Shown here: piece by piece, positions 38,691 through 48,029 of the stretch
How the letters are laid out: every line of letters starts with the position of its first letter
Position numbering within the stretch: position 1 is the first letter of the stretch
NCBI RefSeq assembly: GCF_024171405.1
Contig: NZ_JALJZT010000002.1
Coordinates: forward strand, 992,001 to 1,056,000
DNA from: Qipengyuania citrea
GTDB taxonomy: Bacteria; Pseudomonadota; Alphaproteobacteria; Sphingomonadales; Sphingomonadaceae
DNA length: 64,000 nt
Direction: 5' to 3'
Translations under genes and position numbers: made by a program
Notes under the pieces: generated by a model
What the model saw: only the letters and a program-made list of their open reading frames with translations
What the model was told of the DNA's origin: nothing
Databases searched by the model: none

Positions 38691-39139
38691 GCCCCCAGGG
38701 GCTCGCGCTTATCCGGCAATTCGAAGGCTGCGCGCGCCTGCGCCCCGACGGAATGGTCGAAGCCTATCCCGATCCGGGCACGGGCGGCGAGCCATGGACC
38801 ATCGGCTGGGGCGCGACCGGGCCCGGCATCGGTCCGGGCAGCGTATGGACACAGCAGCAATGCGATGCGCGGCTCGAGAGCGACGTCGCACGGCATGCAC
38901 GGGATGTCGCATTTGTGCTGGGCGATGCACCGACCACGCAGGCCCAATTCGATGCCATGGTCAGCTTCCATTACAACACCGGCGCGATTGCGCGATCGAC
39001 GTTGCTGCGCTGCCATTTGGCGGGCGATTACAGGGCGGCGGAGGAGGAATTTGCGCGGTGGAACCGGGCCGGCGGACGGGTACTCAAGGGCCTCGTCCGT
39101 CGCCGTGCAGCCGAAGCGCGCCTCTATCGCTCACGCTGA
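38687..39139 (+). CDS. GH24 phage-type lysozyme
   Basis: A muramidase domain, 150 aa, from MGPQGLALIRQFEG with GGGAGGGG 8 bases before the ATG. The catalytic glutamate is E13 (RQFEGCA), and the YPDPGTGGEPWTIGWG motif supplies the usual aspartate and threonine. VSFHYNTGAIARSTLL and the end FARWNRAGGRVLKGLVRRRAAEARLY are typical. No signal peptide or SAR helix is visible. No phage genes are nearby, so it may be a domesticated lysozyme used in wall turnover. See the adjacent out-of-frame segment. Confidence 0.88.
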   Translation: MGPQGLALIRQFEGCARLRPDGMVEAYPDPGTGGEPWTIGWGATGPGIGPGSVWTQQQCDARLESDVARHARDVAFVLGDAPTTQAQFDAMVSFHYNTGAIARSTLLRCHLAGDYRAAEEEFARWNRAGGRVLKGLVRRRAAEARLYRSR

Positions 39140-39227
39140 AATCCGCGGAATTCTGCCATCCACGCCGAACGATTAGCCGGAACCCGAATGCTCCCGCCGC
39201 CGTTAGGCGAGCAAAGGAGTATCCCAA

Positions 39228-40091
39228 ATGCGTATCTTGGTCGCAGGAGCGGCCGCCATCGCACTCGCGACGAGCGGCGCTTACGCCGCGCCCGGCAAGG
39301 GGCAGGGAAACGACAAGCCGAATAACGACCGCGGGGCCGCCCAGTTGGAACGGGTCCAGCCAGACCTCGGGCGAGCGAACAGCGTCCGCCAGCGCGCAAA
39401 GCCCGATACCGAGCGACGCGAAAACCGCACACCCGGCAAGCCCATCGCACGCGATCGCGGCAATGGCGCGCGCGCCTTCCTCGATCGCGACCGCAACCGC
39501 ACACTGATCGCCGGATGCCCACCAGGGCTTACGCGCAAGAACACCGATTGTGTTGCACCGGATCAGGCCGGCACCTCCCCGGTCCGCAACCGGCGGTGGA
39601 ACGGCTACGCCTACGATCCGGGCCTGTTCGGGTTGAGCCATTACGATGCGGGTCGCTATCACTACGAAAGCGGTTACCTGCTGCGCCGCACGAGCGAAGG
39701 CCGGGTGACCGGCTATCTCCCCGTGCTTGGCGGGGCGCTGGCGATCGGCAATGTCTGGCCAGCGAGTTACGAGAGTTATGCGGTCCCCGACTATTTCGTC
39801 GACTATTACGACCTCGGCCCGATGACGTCCTATCGCTATGCCGAGAACGTCCTCTACCGGGTCGATCCGGAGGATTCCGCGATCACCTCGGTGGCGGGGC
39901 TGCTGACCGGCGACACATTCGCCGTCGGGCAGCCGCTACCGGCAGGCTACGATGTCTACAACGTGCCCTATTCCTACCGCGCGCGTTACGCCGATACGGC
40001 GGATGCCTGGTACCGCTATTCGGACGGGCATGTGTACCGGATCGATCCCGCAACACAGCTGGTCGCGGCTGTGATCGACCTGCTGGTCTGA
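39228..40091 (+). CDS. Secreted protein of unknown function
   Basis: A 287-aa protein with a signal peptide (MRILVAGAAAIALATSGAYA, cleavage near 20). A basic, asparagine/arginine-rich segment covers 21-110, with GCPPGLTRKNTDCV (two cysteines) near 97-108, followed by a tyrosine-rich C-terminal domain with repeated YRYAENVLYRVDP and YRYSDGHVYRIDP units that look like an internal duplication. The N-terminal part resembles RcnB-like periplasmic proteins, but I cannot assign it. AAAGGAG lies upstream of the ATG. Confidence 0.8.
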   Translation: MRILVAGAAAIALATSGAYAAPGKGQGNDKPNNDRGAAQLERVQPDLGRANSVRQRAKPDTERRENRTPGKPIARDRGNGARAFLDRDRNRTLIAGCPPGLTRKNTDCVAPDQAGTSPVRNRRWNGYAYDPGLFGLSHYDAGRYHYESGYLLRRTSEGRVTGYLPVLGGALAIGNVWPASYESYAVPDYFVDYYDLGPMTSYRYAENVLYRVDPEDSAITSVAGLLTGDTFAVGQPLPAGYDVYNVPYSYRARYADTADAWYRYSDGHVYRIDPATQLVAAVIDLLV

Positions 40092-40101
40092 AAGTGCACC
40101 C

Positions 40102-40668
40102 ATGACACCCTTGGTGAGAACAGGTTTTGCAGCGCTGGCGCTGGCGGCGCTGTCGCTCGTGGGCGGTTGCAGCGAGGCCGAGGACAAGACATCCGCGCCG
40201 GTCACGCAAAATGACGCGACGCTGACGCTGGCCGCGGCATTGGGCGCGAACAAGGCGCTCGGCACCTTGCAGAGCGCGATCGAGCAATCGGAGCTTTCGG
40301 GCGTCCTCGACGGGCGGGCGAGCTACACGGTGCTTGCCCCCAAGGATCGGGCGTTCGCCGCGCTGGGCGAGGACGGCGCGGCGCTGCTGGAAGACGAGCA
40401 GCGCCCAGTACTGATTGCGATATTGCGCGACCACATGCTGCCCGGTCACCTGACACTCGAAGCGATCGGCGCAGCGATCGACCGGCGCGGCGGCCCGGTC
40501 ACCATGACGACGCTCGGCCAGACCGAGGTCCAGTTCGCCAGATCGGGCGAAACGCTGACGGTTACCATGGACGGCGGCGCTAGCGCGCGTGTTTCCGGCA
40601 CCGCCATTGCCGCCAATAACGGGGTGCTGATCCCGATCGACACCGTGTTGCTCCCGCCCCGCGGCTGA
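40102..40668 (+). CDS. Fasciclin (FAS1) domain lipoprotein
   Basis: A 188-aa lipoprotein (lipobox LVGGC, cysteine at 23) with one FAS1 domain: TLQSAIEQSELSGVLDG, YTVLAPKDRAFAALG, ILRDHMLPGHLT, then the closing GTAIAANNGVLIPIDTVLLP. FAS1 domains mediate adhesion or protein contacts at the cell surface; the bacterial role is usually unknown. It starts 10 bp after the preceding secreted protein, so the two are probably co-transcribed. Confidence 0.88.
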   Translation: MTPLVRTGFAALALAALSLVGGCSEAEDKTSAPVTQNDATLTLAAALGANKALGTLQSAIEQSELSGVLDGRASYTVLAPKDRAFAALGEDGAALLEDEQRPVLIAILRDHMLPGHLTLEAIGAAIDRRGGPVTMTTLGQTEVQFARSGETLTVTMDGGASARVSGTAIAANNGVLIPIDTVLLPPRG

Positions 40669-40675
40669 GCGGCGC

Positions 40676-43600
40676 CTAATAGTCGCGGCTGATTTCCGCG
40701 ACCACGCTTTCCCGGCCCACCGTCGAAACCGCCGCCAGCAGCGATAGCCAGCTGGTCACGCGGAACTCCAGCTCGGTCGCGCTATACCCGCGTCCGTCGG
40801 TGATGATCTCCGCATAGAAGCGGCGTCCGAAGTTCTTGCCCAGCGCCACGCCGGTGCCGCGGCCCAGCGCCGGGTCGGCACTGACGATCCGCAGGCGATC
40901 GAGGCCGATGGCGCTGCGCAGCTGGTTGATCGGATCGAGCCCGCCGCCGCCGCGCAGGCTGGCAACCGCCGCCCCCAATTGCAGTGCATCGGTGGCCGAC
41001 AGGCTGGTGACCGATCCGCCGAACAGTAGCCGCGCCAGCAATTCCTCTTCGGGCAAGGAGGGGTTCGAGCTGAAGGCGATTTCGGGCTGGGTCGCGCTGC
41101 CCTGCACCGTGGCTTCGACGGTCAATCCGTCGCGTTCGGTCTCCGCCACGATATCGAGCCGCGGATCGACCGGCACATTGGCATCGAATTCGATCTCGCC
41201 GCGGGTCAGCTCGAATTGCGTTCCGGCAAAGGTGTAGTCGCCGCGCACCACTTCGGCGCTGCCGCCAATGCGGGGGTCGTCGGTGGTCCCGCGCAGGATC
41301 ACATCGGCCGACCATTCGCTGTCGAGACCCATGCCATCGACATTGATCCGGCTCGCCGCCGTGGCATCGATCAGATAGCGCCACGGCCGAGATGGGGCGA
41401 CCTGCGGGGCGCGGTTGGCGGGGGCGTTGATCTCGCGCGTGGCAATCTGCGGCAGGCGCAGATCGTCGGACGCGGTGCCCAGCCGCCAGCTCGCCTCATT
41501 GACGCGTACGCGGCCCGCAATCGTCCCGCCGAGCCCGTTGGAAACAATCCGCAGCGGTCCGGTGATGGTGGCGCTGAGCCCGCCGGTATCGAGCAGGCGG
41601 GCATTGCGCGCCGAGGCACGCAGATCGATGATCGGTCCGCGGATTTCGAGCACCCGGCCTTCCACCGCTTCGCCCAGCGTGCGCAAATCGACGATCCCGC
41701 TGCCGCTCACGCTCCCACCGTTCACCGCAGTGCCGGCAAAGCGCGCGATCTGCAGGCGCGATCCGCGGAACCGCCCGCGCAGCGTGATGTCGCGAATATC
41801 GGTGCCCGACAGCGAGCTGCGTAATTGCAGCGTGTCGCCCGAGATCGAGCCGCGCACGGTGGGGTCCTGCAAGGTCCCGCTGGCATCGGCAGCGATCGCG
41901 ATCGGGCCGGTGATATCGAAGGTGTCGAGCGCCGCCAGCCGCCACAGGCTTTCTGCCGCGCCGCGATAACGCAATTGGGCCAGCAGGCTACCGGCACGCA
42001 GCCGGTCGATCAGCATCCCCTGCGCGGGCAATCCGGTAATCTGCGCCTGTACACGGCCGCGCTGGATATCCTCATTCTGCAGCAGTGCGCGGGCCTCGAG
42101 CTCGCTTTCGGTCAACCGCGCAACCAGCGCCACATTGACCGGACGCGAAGTCAGCACGAGTCCCGAACGGGTGAGCCCGTCGATCTTCACCTTGGCGTCG
42201 CTGACTGGCAGACGGTTGGCGCCGATGCGATAGTCCACCGTACCCGAGATCATCCCGCCCAGTCCGGTATCGGGCCGCACGATATCGATCAGCGACAGCG
42301 GCATGCGTGCAAGCTTGAAGTCGAAATCGAGATCGCCGCCGCCAAAGCTGCCCGAAGCGATCATCCCGCCATCGCCATAGGACAATTGCGTTGGCGCAAG
42401 ACGCCAACCGCCATTGTCGAGGCTGGTAAGCACCGCGCCGCGCGGCATGGAAATGCGGCGTCCGGCAAACTCGCCCTGTGCGGCCAGCGCGATCTGGTCG
42501 GGGCGGATGCCCGCGTTTACATCGAGGACGAACCGGCCGCTGCGCCGCCCCGAAAGCGATGCATCGACGCTGCCTACGCCGTTCTCGATCTCGCCCTGCG
42601 CCGCCAGCCGTCCGATAAACAGCGTGCCATAGGAGAGCCCGACCGCAGTGCCCGTGCCGGAAAAGCTCGTATGGCCTTTGCGGATCAGTCCCGAGGCGTC
42701 GATATCCGCGCGTGCGATCCGCAGCGGCGTCTCACCGCCAAAGCGCGCATTGCGGGCCTTGAGCGCGATATCCAGTCCCTGTCCGCCGCCACGCGGTGCC
42801 AGCGCGACAGTGCCGTCGAGCCCGCCCCCGGCGAAGGCGAGCGTTCCGTCGGAGCCGCCATCGACCAGCGTCAGCCCGCCGGTGACATTCGTTTCGGATA
42901 CGCGCATGCTCTCGATCGCGATCCGGGTCGGCCCACCCTCGGGCGCCAGCAGCGCCAGCTGTCCGGCGAAAGGCCCGAGGAGCGACTCGCCCTCGGTATC
43001 GATCGCAAAGCCTTCCTCGCTTGGCGCGATTGTCAGGCGAACATTCTCGAGCCCGGTCGCGGGGCTGGCGAAGACCAGCGCGGCGCTGGGCCCAGCGTCG
43101 GTCACGCTGGCTTCGACGGTGAAGGGGCCGTAATCGACATGCGTGCCGCTGCCCGCCACCTGGGTGGTACCATCGCGGACGCTGCCGTCGAGCGCGAGGC
43201 TCAGCTTGCTGGCATCGACGCGCAAACGGTTGAAGTCGAGCGGCGCATTGCCGCCGACCGCGACACCGCCGCGAACGCGGATCGGTGTCCCGGCGAGATT
43301 GGCCAGCGTGGCATTGGTTACCGGCGCGATCCGCGCGTCGAGATCGGCCGCCAGCCGCCAGGGTGCCCCCGACGCCAGCACGAAGTCGATCACGGCGGTC
43401 CCGCCCAGCGTACCGACATTGTCGAGCGCTAGCCGCTCCGCGCGGACCGGACCGCGCAGCTCGTAACGGCCGCTCGCCAGATCGCCGCGCAGCGCGAGAT
43501 TCGCCGACGTGCCGGGGAAGGCTACGCTCAGATCGTCGGACAGCAGCGTCGAACCGCTGAGCACCAGAGTGCCGCGGCCCACGCCGTCGACCAGCCGCGG

Positions 43601-44872
43601 ATCGACCCAGGCATTGCCGCTGGTGACCTTTGCGACCGCGACATCGAGCGGCAGCGTCCAGCGCGTCCCGTCATACCCCGCAGTGCCCTGTTGCCGCAGC
43701 CCTGCCAGCACGGTGCCTTCGAGGTCCAGTTCGCCGATGCGCAAATCATGGACCACCGCCAGATCGTCGAACGCGCCGTCGAGCGTGGCCGAAAGGCGCG
43801 TGTTGCGGAGCGCCATACCTTCACCCAGCACATTCGGATCGCGCACGCGGGCGACAAGCTCCAGCTGCTCGGCGCGGTTGGCTGCGAGGTCGACCAGTCC
43901 ATTTGCATCGAGGCTCAGCCCGCGCCCGATCAGGGTCGTCCGGCCATCGAAAGCGCGGTCGTCGATCGCCAGATCGGCCTTCAGCGCGACATCATCGCCC
44001 AGCGCGCGCGCGGGGATACCCGAGAGGAAATCGGACGGATCGAACTTGCCCAGCAGGCCGAAGCGGCCCGCCTGGTTGGTGACACGCATGGCCGCCACGC
44101 GCTCGTTCTCGCTACGCACCAGCAGCCCGCCAGTCCATTGCGACCAGGTTCCATCGCCGCGCAGCCGCGCGGTGTAGGCGCGGTCGAGCCTGGCCAACGC
44201 TGCCAGCGGGCCATCGGCGGCCGCAGCAAGATCGAAGGAGAGATCGAAATCGTCGCCATCGGGTTCGGCGTCGAGCAGCAGCGCCAGCCGGTCCCGCTCG
44301 CCCAGCGCGCCGTCCACATCGAGCAGCAGGCGCCGGTCGGTGACCGTCGCATTCCCGCTCAGATCGACCCGCTGCGCCTGATCCCCGGCAATGCCGGGTG
44401 CGAGCGTGAGCCGGTCGATCGTGAAGTCTTCTACCGCGATGTCGAAACCGGGCAGGATCGGTCCTTCTTCCTCGCTCGGCAGGAATTCGGGGATCCGCGC
44501 CAGCGTCGCGCGGCGCGCGGCGAAGGTGTCGATCTCCAGCCGGTTCGACAGCCAGGCGCCGGGGTTCCAGTCGACCTCCGCGCGCGGGATCGTCAGGAAC
44601 ACGCCCTGCGGATCGGACAGCCGCACATCGTGCAGCACCGCTGCGCCGTAAAGATTGCCCTCGATCCGCCCGATCTGGACGTTCAGGCCGTTGGGGAAAG
44701 TCCGCTCGGCGATCCGGTTGGCAAGGAAACGTTCGCCCAGCGGGGTGTTGAGCATGGCCAGCGCGCCGACGATGACCAGCACCAATGCGCCGACAATGCC
44801 CAGCAGCCATTTGCGACCACGCGGCCGGCGGCGGGCGGCGGGCTCGGTTTCGCTCAACGCGTCCTCGCTCAT
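40676..44872 (-). CDS. tamB: Translocation and assembly module protein TamB
   Basis: A very large inner-membrane-anchored protein (1398 aa) that spans the periplasm as a beta-taco groove and works with TamA in outer-membrane protein assembly or phospholipid transport. A signal-anchor helix lies at about 24-45 (LLGIVGALVLVIVGALAML). The middle is made of AsmA/DUF490-like beta repeats, and the conserved TamB C-terminal domain begins near residue 1060 (SGTIAGRVRVNEASWRLG..., FELTRGEIEFDANVPVDPRLDI, LFGGSVTSLSATDALQL). The start overlaps the tamA stop (TGATG), so the two are translationally coupled. Confidence 0.95.
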   Translation of the reverse strand: MSEDALSETEPAARRRPRGRKWLLGIVGALVLVIVGALAMLNTPLGERFLANRIAERTFPNGLNVQIGRIEGNLYGAAVLHDVRLSDPQGVFLTIPRAEVDWNPGAWLSNRLEIDTFAARRATLARIPEFLPSEEEGPILPGFDIAVEDFTIDRLTLAPGIAGDQAQRVDLSGNATVTDRRLLLDVDGALGERDRLALLLDAEPDGDDFDLSFDLAAAADGPLAALARLDRAYTARLRGDGTWSQWTGGLLVRSENERVAAMRVTNQAGRFGLLGKFDPSDFLSGIPARALGDDVALKADLAIDDRAFDGRTTLIGRGLSLDANGLVDLAANRAEQLELVARVRDPNVLGEGMALRNTRLSATLDGAFDDLAVVHDLRIGELDLEGTVLAGLRQQGTAGYDGTRWTLPLDVAVAKVTSGNAWVDPRLVDGVGRGTLVLSGSTLLSDDLSVAFPGTSANLALRGDLASGRYELRGPVRAERLALDNVGTLGGTAVIDFVLASGAPWRLAADLDARIAPVTNATLANLAGTPIRVRGGVAVGGNAPLDFNRLRVDASKLSLALDGSVRDGTTQVAGSGTHVDYGPFTVEASVTDAGPSAALVFASPATGLENVRLTIAPSEEGFAIDTEGESLLGPFAGQLALLAPEGGPTRIAIESMRVSETNVTGGLTLVDGGSDGTLAFAGGGLDGTVALAPRGGGQGLDIALKARNARFGGETPLRIARADIDASGLIRKGHTSFSGTGTAVGLSYGTLFIGRLAAQGEIENGVGSVDASLSGRRSGRFVLDVNAGIRPDQIALAAQGEFAGRRISMPRGAVLTSLDNGGWRLAPTQLSYGDGGMIASGSFGGGDLDFDFKLARMPLSLIDIVRPDTGLGGMISGTVDYRIGANRLPVSDAKVKIDGLTRSGLVLTSRPVNVALVARLTESELEARALLQNEDIQRGRVQAQITGLPAQGMLIDRLRAGSLLAQLRYRGAAESLWRLAALDTFDITGPIAIAADASGTLQDPTVRGSISGDTLQLRSSLSGTDIRDITLRGRFRGSRLQIARFAGTAVNGGSVSGSGIVDLRTLGEAVEGRVLEIRGPIIDLRASARNARLLDTGGLSATITGPLRIVSNGLGGTIAGRVRVNEASWRLGTASDDLRLPQIATREINAPANRAPQVAPSRPWRYLIDATAASRINVDGMGLDSEWSADVILRGTTDDPRIGGSAEVVRGDYTFAGTQFELTRGEIEFDANVPVDPRLDIVAETERDGLTVEATVQGSATQPEIAFSSNPSLPEEELLARLLFGGSVTSLSATDALQLGAAVASLRGGGGLDPINQLRSAIGLDRLRIVSADPALGRGTGVALGKNFGRRFYAEIITDGRGYSATELEFRVTSWLSLLAAVSTVGRESVVAEISRDY

Positions 44873-47025
44873 CAGAAGGCCTGTCCGAGCGAGATATAGA
44901 CCCCGACCGCGGAGTCTTCGGGTTCGGGATTGAGCGGTATGCCCACGTCGAAGCGGATCGGGCCGAAGCCGGTCGCGTACCGCAAGCCTATGCCCGCGCC
45001 CATCTTGATCTCGGCGAAATCGGGCGTGGTCGAGGTGGACACGCTGCCCAGATCGAAGAACGGCACGACCGACACCGCGCCATCGAAGAAGCCGGTCCCG
45101 ATCCGCGCCTCGAGCGAGGCTTCGACCAGGCTGCGCCCGCCGGTCGGCTCCATGAATTCGTTCTTGGGTCCGATCGCCTGATAGCCATAGCCGCGCACCG
45201 AGCCCCCGCCGCCCGCATAGAGCCGCCGCGACGGCGCGATGCCGACGAGGTCGGCGCCCTGGATGCTGGCGAAGGCCCCGCGCGCCGCGATCACCGTGCG
45301 CGCGCCGACCGACTGGTAGAACGCGCCGTCAACGCGGTTACGCAGGTAATAATACTGCTCGCCCTCGGTGCGCGAGGTTTCGGGGGCGAGGAACCCGGTC
45401 ACCCGGAACCCGCGCGTCGGGTCGAGCAGCGAGTCGCTGGTATCGATCGTCGCTCGGCCGAACAGCGAGGCGACGAAATAGGTCTGGCGGGGCCGCGCCA
45501 CGCCATCGACGATGCGGTTACGTTCGTCGGTCGCAAGCACTTCGGCGCCGATGCCCCAGGCGAGCGGTTTCTGGAACAATAGCGTCGAGGTGCGTTCATA
45601 GGTCCCGGTCAGCGCCACCGTGCGCGCATCATAGGCGGTGGTATCGATGCTCGACGCATAGGCATCGACGGTGAGCACCTTGTCGCGGCCGCCGAAATTG
45701 TTCTTGCGGAAGGTCACCCCGGCCAGCTGTTCGCGCGTGCCGAGGATGCCGCGCAGCCGCAGCGCGCCTTCGGGCGGGAAGAAGTTGCGGTGTTCCCAGC
45801 TTGCCTGGATACGTACGCCCTCTTCGGAGCCATAGCCGATCGCGCCCGCGATCGTCCGCAGTTTGGCGCGTTCGAGCGTGACGTCCATTGCCACCACGCC
45901 GGGTTCGTCACCCTGCGGCGGCGACACTTCGCGCGCTTCGACGCCGACGGTCGATACCAGCCCCGTGGCGGTCACCGCGCGGCGCAGGTCGAAAGCGAGG
46001 CTGCGCTGGTAAACATCGCCTGCATCGAACCGCGCGATGCTGGCAAGATGGCGGCTGGAGAGAAACGCCTCGTCGCTGCTGACGACCTCGCCGAAGACAT
46101 ATTTGCCGTTCGGGCGAACCGGCATGGTCAGGTCACCCTCGACCCGCTCGTGATCGATCAGCAGTTCGGGATTGTCGATCTCGGCAAAGGCGTAACCGGT
46201 CTCGCCCAGAGCGCGATCGAGATCGAACCGTTCGGCGAGGATATCGTCCGATTGGAGATAATCACCCGGGCGGATTTCGAAGGCGTCGCGCAGATCGCCG
46301 GCATCGGGCGCCGCGGCCAGATCGCCCAGCGCAATCGCGCCATAGGTGTAGCGCGGCCCCGGAATGACATCGAACCGCACGCGCGGGCGCTGGTCGGCCG
46401 CCTCCTCGCCCGCATTGCGCGTGGCGATGGTGCGGACGATCTCGCCGTCGTAATAGCCATAGACGCGCAGCAGCGTGCGCAGCAGTTCCTCGTCCTTGCG
46501 CGCGCGTGCGGCAAGCTGGGCGACATTCTCGTCACCATCATCGAGTTCCTCGATCGTCGACAGCGCCTCGAACCGGTCGATGAAATCCCCGCGCTCGCTG
46601 AACGGCGGTTCCTTCTGCGGGAAGCCCAGCACCAGCGTATCGGACAGTTCTTCCAGATCCGCTTCGTCGAAAGCGATCTGCGGCACATCGGCCAGCAGGT
46701 CGGCAAAGACGATATCGGTTTCGGGTTCGAGCGGCTCGAGCGGTTCGAAGACGATATCTTCGGGCCATGCCACCGACATGCCCGGAATTTCGGAGACCGC
46801 GGTCTCGGCCCGGAGGTCGCTCGCGCTGTCGTCCACGGCCATTTCGGTAGGCGCGTCAGTGCCTTGCTGCGCCCAGGCCTCGGGATCGCTGACCGCGCTG
46901 TCGGGGATCAGGTCTTCGAGCGAAGGCGGAGCATCGGCATCCTGCGCCGCGAGCGGCTGGACGCCCGCGATTGCAATCGCGGCAAGACAGGTAGCCAGCG
47001 CGTGACGCGCCAGGTCAGTCGGCAA
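44872..47025 (-). CDS. tamA: Outer-membrane assembly protein TamA
   Basis: An Omp85-family protein: periplasmic POTRA domains followed by a 16-strand barrel (ending [21 protein letters not shown]-terminal F). No ATG is available outside the bpt coding region; a TTG giving [21 protein letters not shown], followed by a cleavage site after PLAAQ, is the best start (717 aa, overlapping bpt by 11 bp). Between the signal peptide and the first POTRA lies an acidic region of about 110 residues (including EPLEPLEPE), longer than usual. The [13 protein letters not shown] loop carries the VRGY/RGF motif of Omp85 barrels. Confidence 0.92.
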   Translation of the reverse strand: MPTDLARHALATCLAAIAIAGVQPLAAQDADAPPSLEDLIPDSAVSDPEAWAQQGTDAPTEMAVDDSASDLRAETAVSEIPGMSVAWPEDIVFEPLEPLEPETDIVFADLLADVPQIAFDEADLEELSDTLVLGFPQKEPPFSERGDFIDRFEALSTIEELDDGDENVAQLAARARKDEELLRTLLRVYGYYDGEIVRTIATRNAGEEAADQRPRVRFDVIPGPRYTYGAIALGDLAAAPDAGDLRDAFEIRPGDYLQSDDILAERFDLDRALGETGYAFAEIDNPELLIDHERVEGDLTMPVRPNGKYVFGEVVSSDEAFLSSRHLASIARFDAGDVYQRSLAFDLRRAVTATGLVSTVGVEAREVSPPQGDEPGVVAMDVTLERAKLRTIAGAIGYGSEEGVRIQASWEHRNFFPPEGALRLRGILGTREQLAGVTFRKNNFGGRDKVLTVDAYASSIDTTAYDARTVALTGTYERTSTLLFQKPLAWGIGAEVLATDERNRIVDGVARPRQTYFVASLFGRATIDTSDSLLDPTRGFRVTGFLAPETSRTEGEQYYYLRNRVDGAFYQSVGARTVIAARGAFASIQGADLVGIAPSRRLYAGGGGSVRGYGYQAIGPKNEFMEPTGGRSLVEASLEARIGTGFFDGAVSVVPFFDLGSVSTSTTPDFAEIKMGAGIGLRYATGFGPIRFDVGIPLNPEPEDSAVGVYISLGQAF

Positions 47026-47869
47026 TCCGGTACTCGGCCGCGAGCCCGTCCTTGGCCGGCAGCGCTTCGTCGCGGCGGCTGGTGCGCGGGGCGGTAGCAG
47101 CGGCGATGAGGCGCTTCTGCTCGTCATCGGACATGCGCTCCCATCCGCCGCGGGTAAGTCGTTCGAGCGGACGATAGCGGACTTTGTATTGCATCCGCTC
47201 AGCCCCATCGACCCAATAGCCGAGATAGACATAGGGCAGGCCGCTGGCGGCAGCACGGCGAATATGGTCGAGGATAATGTAGTTCCCAAGCCCGGCGCGA
47301 TCCCCATGCTCAGAGTTGTAGAAGCTGTAGATCATCGACAGCCCATCACCCTGATAATCTGTTAGGCACGCCCCCACGAGGCGGCCCGGTTCGGTGCCGA
47401 TGCCCGGCTCCCGATATTCAATGACATAGCTGGTGACACTGGTGTGTTCCACCATGTCGGCAAAGTCACTTTCCTCCATCTGCGTCATCCCGCCACCGGG
47501 GTGGCGGGCTGCAAGGTAACTCTGCAACAGCTCGAATTGTTCCGCAGTTGCCCAGGGACGGCATTCGGTGGCGATCAGATCGTCATTGGCCTTGAGCGTG
47601 CGCTTCTGCGACGAGGACGGCTTGAACTCGTCTGCTACCACCCGCACCGAGACGCAGGCCTGGCAATCGAGGCAGGACGGGCGGTAGGCGACAGTCTGGC
47701 TGCGACGGAAGCCGATCCGGCCAAGCGCTTCGTTCAGTTCGTCGGCATTGTCGCCGCGCAGTTCGGTAAAGACCTTACGCTCGCTCTTGCCCGGCAGATA
47801 CGGACACGGCGCAGGGCTGGTCACGAAGAAGCGGGGGAAGCGAATCGGTGCGGTCACTTTGGGTTGCAT
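47015..47869 (-). CDS. bpt: Aspartate/glutamate leucyltransferase (arginyltransferase family)
   Basis: N-end rule enzyme that transfers leucine (Bpt) from tRNA to proteins with acidic N-termini, marking them for ClpS/ClpAP. The 284-aa product starts at [15 protein letters not shown]; other in-frame starts exist (ATG at 47908, GTG at 47857). N-terminal cysteines APCPYLPG and [13 protein letters not shown] match the family, and the C-terminal [25 protein letters not shown] is diagnostic. Databases often call alphaproteobacterial members arginyltransferase. Confidence 0.92.
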   Translation of the reverse strand: MQPKVTAPIRFPRFFVTSPAPCPYLPGKSERKVFTELRGDNADELNEALGRIGFRRSQTVAYRPSCLDCQACVSVRVVADEFKPSSSQKRTLKANDDLIATECRPWATAEQFELLQSYLAARHPGGGMTQMEESDFADMVEHTSVTSYVIEYREPGIGTEPGRLVGACLTDYQGDGLSMIYSFYNSEHGDRAGLGNYIILDHIRRAAASGLPYVYLGYWVDGAERMQYKVRYRPLERLTRGGWERMSDDEQKRLIAAATAPRTSRRDEALPAKDGLAAEYRIAD

Positions 47870-47880
47870 CCTCTCAGAGG

Positions 47881-47945
47881 TTAACAATTCCTTACCTGTC
47901 GCAGACATTAATGACAGAGCGGGTCTCTGGTTAAAACCCTCTTAA
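47881..47945. promoter_or_regulatory. Candidate CtrA-binding sites upstream of bpt
   Basis: TTAA-N7-TTAA at 47931-47945, continuing as TTAACCAT, is an exact match to the CtrA consensus. A second site TTAA-N7-TTAC lies at 47881-47895. Both precede the bpt ATG by 15-75 bp. Confidence 0.5.
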
Positions 47946-47974
47946 CCATGAAAAGCGCAAACCGCCCGTCGAAC

Positions 47975-48020
47975 GGTCTCTTCGAGACTGGGATATCGGG
48001 CCGCGCCGAGCGCTGGCCCG
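47975..48020 (-). other. Hairpins after threonine ammonia-lyase
   Basis: CGGGCC/GGCCCG with inner GCGC/GCGC (47997-48020) and GTCTC/GAGAC (47976-47988) follow the ilvA stop on the minus strand. No T tract is present, so termination here is uncertain. Confidence 0.35.
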
Positions 48021-48029
48021 CGACCGGGA

